Below the pieces are notes generated by a model. It was not told where the DNA came from. It made no database searches and was given only the letters and a program-made list of their open reading frames with translations. Below, one piece after another: positions 6,066-7,775 of a stretch of DNA of 7,775 nt. Origin of the DNA: Roseiarcus sp. (GTDB taxonomy: Bacteria > Pseudomonadota > Alphaproteobacteria > Rhizobiales > Beijerinckiaceae); NCBI GenBank assembly GCA_030153205.1, contig JASLHV010000276.1, positions 1 to 7,775 on the forward strand, written 5' to 3'. The position numbers were made by a program, and so were the translations under genes. Position 1 is the stretch's first letter; each line of letters begins with the position of its first letter.

Positions 6066-7388
6066 TCAACCGCCGCTGGCGCCATTCCCCACGAAATTGC
6101 GCACTGCGCTGACACCTTTGTCAAACAAACTCGGTACGAATTGCAGCAACGATTCAGCGGACGTACCGGTTTCGCGGGGCGCCTTGGCTACTTCGGGCGC
6201 GGTCGCCGCCCCGCTGCCAGGAGCGGTCGCCACGTCGAGCGGCCGCAACGGGCTACCCATGGTCGTCCGGACTTTCGGGGTCGGCTTACGATCGATCGAT
6301 TTCGACGAAGATTTGGAAAGCGCGCCGGTCTTGTGCGCCAATGGCTGTGGAGCAATGTTGGCGGGAGCTTGGGATAGCGGGCGGGCAGGGGGTACCGGCG
6401 CGCGATCTGGCGGCGCTGGCGGAGGTGGGGGCAAAGCTGGAGCTTCGGCAGGCTTCAGCGATTGTATTGCCTCCTTGGACGAACCGCTGTCGTCCGGGAC
6501 AGAGCCGCCAAGGCGGACTAAACGCACTTTCTCGTCTTTTGACTCTGGAAGGGATCGGGAATCTGGATGGGATCGCGGATTATCGGCAGAATCGGCGGTT
6601 TGGCCGACCGTCGTCGGGGGTACGGACGGCGCATCTGCCGGTGTGATCGACCGAGCCACCGGAACTGAAGATATTGGGTTTGGGCCCTCAGCATTGGAAG
6701 GATCGGGTGACGTCGGGGCCGAGCGCGGGTGCGGTAAAGGTTCGCTCGAGCGATCATCGCCCGAGGCAAGATTGACTTGGTCCTGTTTGCCCGCTTGATT
6801 CAACGGCAAAACCGAGGCCGAACTGTCGCTCGAGGAAATCGCTTCGCGCAAGGACGCCAACGCTTTGGCTGATCCATCCGCCGCGCTATCGACCGGCGTC
6901 GCTATTCTCGCGTCTGGCGCTGCGTTAAGCGCCCAGGCGCCGAAAAAGCCCCCGGCCCCGATCACGAATAGGATGGTTAGGACCACATTTGCTCGGCCCC
7001 ACCGCCGGCGCCCTGTTGATGGGGCGCTGGCAAAAGTTCCGCCCTCATGTGGATAGGAACTCCGAACCGCCAATACGTCGCCACGGAACTTTGACGACGT
7101 TTTTTTCGATACTAACGCCGCATCGACGACGGAAATCGGGAAGCTGGGATCTGTTCCTCTTGGCTTTGCGGGTTGGTCGACGGCAATCACGGGGGGAGGC
7201 GAAGTTTGGGCGCCTCCAAGCGCATCACCAGCCGCCCTATCAGGGAGCCGAACCGCTTTGACATCCGCCCCCATTAAATGGGCGAATTCTTTAAGAAGGT
7301 TTTCTTCCCGCTGCTTGATGCGAGAGGCATTCGCGCTTCTTATTTTCTCAACCCGGTCGGTGGGGCCTCTCGGCAAGGGAGCGCTCAT
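6066..7388 (-). CDS. Single-pass membrane protein with Pro/Ala/Ser-rich periplasmic region
   Basis: Not assigned to a family. The ATG at 7388 is chosen because GAGGTG (complement of 7394-7399) lies five bases upstream; the frame is open further up to 7484 but that part lacks a ribosome binding site and looks non-coding. Seen in the 440 residues: a charged N-terminal helix (DRVEKIRSANASRIKQREENLLKEF, about residues 11-36) that may be a short coiled coil, a disordered linker, a basic stop (GRRRWGR) and one membrane helix (NVVLTILFVIGAGGFFGAWA, about 134-154). Next comes a long low-complexity stretch rich in Pro, Ala and Ser with LPPPPPAPP at about 319-327. A C-terminal amphipathic helix (SLLQFVPSLFDKGVSAVRNF, about 413-432) ends it. 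The N-terminus is predicted cytoplasmic by the positive-inside rule. TonB-like or envelope-spanning linker proteins share this layout, but no TonB or SPOR domain is visible. Its stop lies ten bases from the end of the LysR relic on the other strand. Confidence 0.75.
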   Translation of the reverse strand: MSAPLPRGPTDRVEKIRSANASRIKQREENLLKEFAHLMGADVKAVRLPDRAAGDALGGAQTSPPPVIAVDQPAKPRGTDPSFPISVVDAALVSKKTSSKFRGDVLAVRSSYPHEGGTFASAPSTGRRRWGRANVVLTILFVIGAGGFFGAWALNAAPDARIATPVDSAADGSAKALASLREAISSSDSSASVLPLNQAGKQDQVNLASGDDRSSEPLPHPRSAPTSPDPSNAEGPNPISSVPVARSITPADAPSVPPTTVGQTADSADNPRSHPDSRSLPESKDEKVRLVRLGGSVPDDSGSSKEAIQSLKPAEAPALPPPPPAPPDRAPVPPARPLSQAPANIAPQPLAHKTGALSKSSSKSIDRKPTPKVRTTMGSPLRPLDVATAPGSGAATAPEVAKAPRETGTSAESLLQFVPSLFDKGVSAVRNFVGNGASGG

Positions 7389-7393
7389 TGAAA

Positions 7394-7399
7394 CACCTC
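7394..7399 (-). promoter_or_regulatory. Ribosome binding site deciding the membrane protein start
   Basis: GAGGTG on the minus strand, five bases before the ATG at 7388. It moves the start 32 codons inside the longest open frame and removes an Arg-rich extension without any signature. Confidence 0.7.
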
Positions 7400-7526
7400 G
7401 ATCACTATTGCTACGAACGCAAATGTCGCCTTGGGACCGGTCGGGAGCGGGAAACCGGGTCTTCCTGCGTTGCGAGTGCGGCAATTATGCGACGGGCTAG
7501 CCTCATTAAGAAAGACCGATGAGGAA

Positions 7527-7549
7527 CCGCGCGGGCAAAGTCCCCGCGG
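7527..7549 (-). terminator. Imperfect GC hairpin, possible terminator of the partial gene
   Basis: CCGCG (7527-7531) pairs with CGCGG (7545-7549); one mismatch, two further pairs and a G-T pair extend the stem around a short loop. It lies about 65 bases after the stop of the partial gene. There is no good T tract on either strand (TTCCTC on minus), so it may be only a structure or a weak terminator. Confidence 0.3.
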
Positions 7550-7613
7550 CCTTTGCGTTCGGCCTAAAATGCCTTGGCAAAATGTAGTAAGCAGATCAGG
7601 GAGCGTGCGCCGC

Positions 7614-7775
7614 TCAGAGGGGCGGTAGCGCCGCCACCCCTGGCGGTTGCGCGATCGCGGCGCCACCGTTCGCCAGCGGCGGTGCGAGGCAAAATTCAAT
7701 CGCCTCCGTCATCGAGCCAATTGTAACGTCGGCATGCGCCTGCGCCATGATCGAGGAGAGGTCTTCGCTTCCCCA
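7614..7775 (-). CDS. C-terminal end of an unidentified gene (partial)
   Basis: The minus strand is open from the window edge to a TGA at 7614-7616, giving 53 residues. The first part looks like real protein: EDLSSIMAQAHADVTIGSM then TEAIEFCLAPPLANGG, a helix, a short strand (DVTIGSM) and another helix, followed by a Pro/Ala-rich tail ending ALPPL. The start lies beyond 7775. The family is not recognised; the helix-strand-helix ending would fit a Rossmann-like enzyme such as a hydrolase, but this is a guess. It is on the same strand as the membrane protein gene, 225 bases upstream of it, with a hairpin in between. Confidence 0.55.
   Translation of the reverse strand, partial: WGSEDLSSIMAQAHADVTIGSMTEAIEFCLAPPLANGGAAIAQPPGVAALPPL

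Noticed and set aside
6097..6798. Long plus-strand open frame (233 codons) rich in Gly and Ser
   Set aside because: It is the antisense of the Pro/Ala/Ser-rich membrane protein; composition follows from that gene and no ribosome binding site or domain is present.
7620..7680. Repeated GGCGG/CCGCC inverted segments
   Set aside because: They fall in the Pro/Ala-rich end of the partial coding region and are explained by its codon content.
1..7775. CRISPR array, tRNA, rRNA or insertion sequence
   Set aside because: No regularly spaced direct repeats, cloverleaf, rRNA-like segment, transposase motif or terminal inverted repeat pair was seen on reading both strands.

Overview
The window is moderately GC-rich and looks like the chromosome of an alphaproteobacterium, most plausibly a methylotroph-like member of the Hyphomicrobiales (Rhizobiales). 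The reasons are a soluble PQQ alcohol dehydrogenase with its own cytochrome c, a small Hyphomicrobiales-style lipoprotein, a CPxC/CxxC mini-protein, and a Pro/Ser/Ala-rich single-pass membrane protein. The lineage is an inference from gene content, not a proven assignment.

Layout. Positions 1-2172 are gene-poor. They hold three small putative genes (a lipoprotein on minus at 15-227, a zinc-ribbon-like protein on plus at 779-1165, an unrecognised small protein on minus at 1345-1638) and two stretches of about 530-550 bases with no convincing gene. One of those stretches has a faint helix-turn-helix-like remnant. The centre (2173-6055) is the functional core: a secreted ankyrin-repeat protein (plus), a diheme cytochrome c (minus) that converges on it and shares a CTAG stop overlap, a rho-independent terminator, and a 576-residue periplasmic PQQ-dependent alcohol dehydrogenase (minus). 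Divergent from the dehydrogenase is a shattered LysR-type regulator (plus, about 5795-6055). The right end (6066-7775) carries a 440-residue membrane protein (minus) and the C-terminal end of an unidentified gene cut by the window edge (minus).

How the parts may work together. The dehydrogenase would oxidise a primary alcohol in the periplasm and pass electrons to a c-type cytochrome; the secreted diheme cytochrome next door is the obvious candidate acceptor. The ankyrin protein also has a signal peptide and could be a periplasmic scaffold or assembly partner. The dehydrogenase has the adjacent-cysteine pair, and an Asp two residues after the catalytic Asp (D346, D348). That Asp is what lanthanide-using XoxF enzymes have, but some non-lanthanide PQQ dehydrogenases have it too.

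The most interesting spot is the 5' region of the dehydrogenase gene. It has a strong Shine-Dalgarno, a perfect 10-base inverted repeat that could sequester it, a short hairpin, a 14-base perfect palindrome, and a regulator relic facing away from it. This suggests a control region whose original regulator was lost or replaced, or a structured leader that controls translation.
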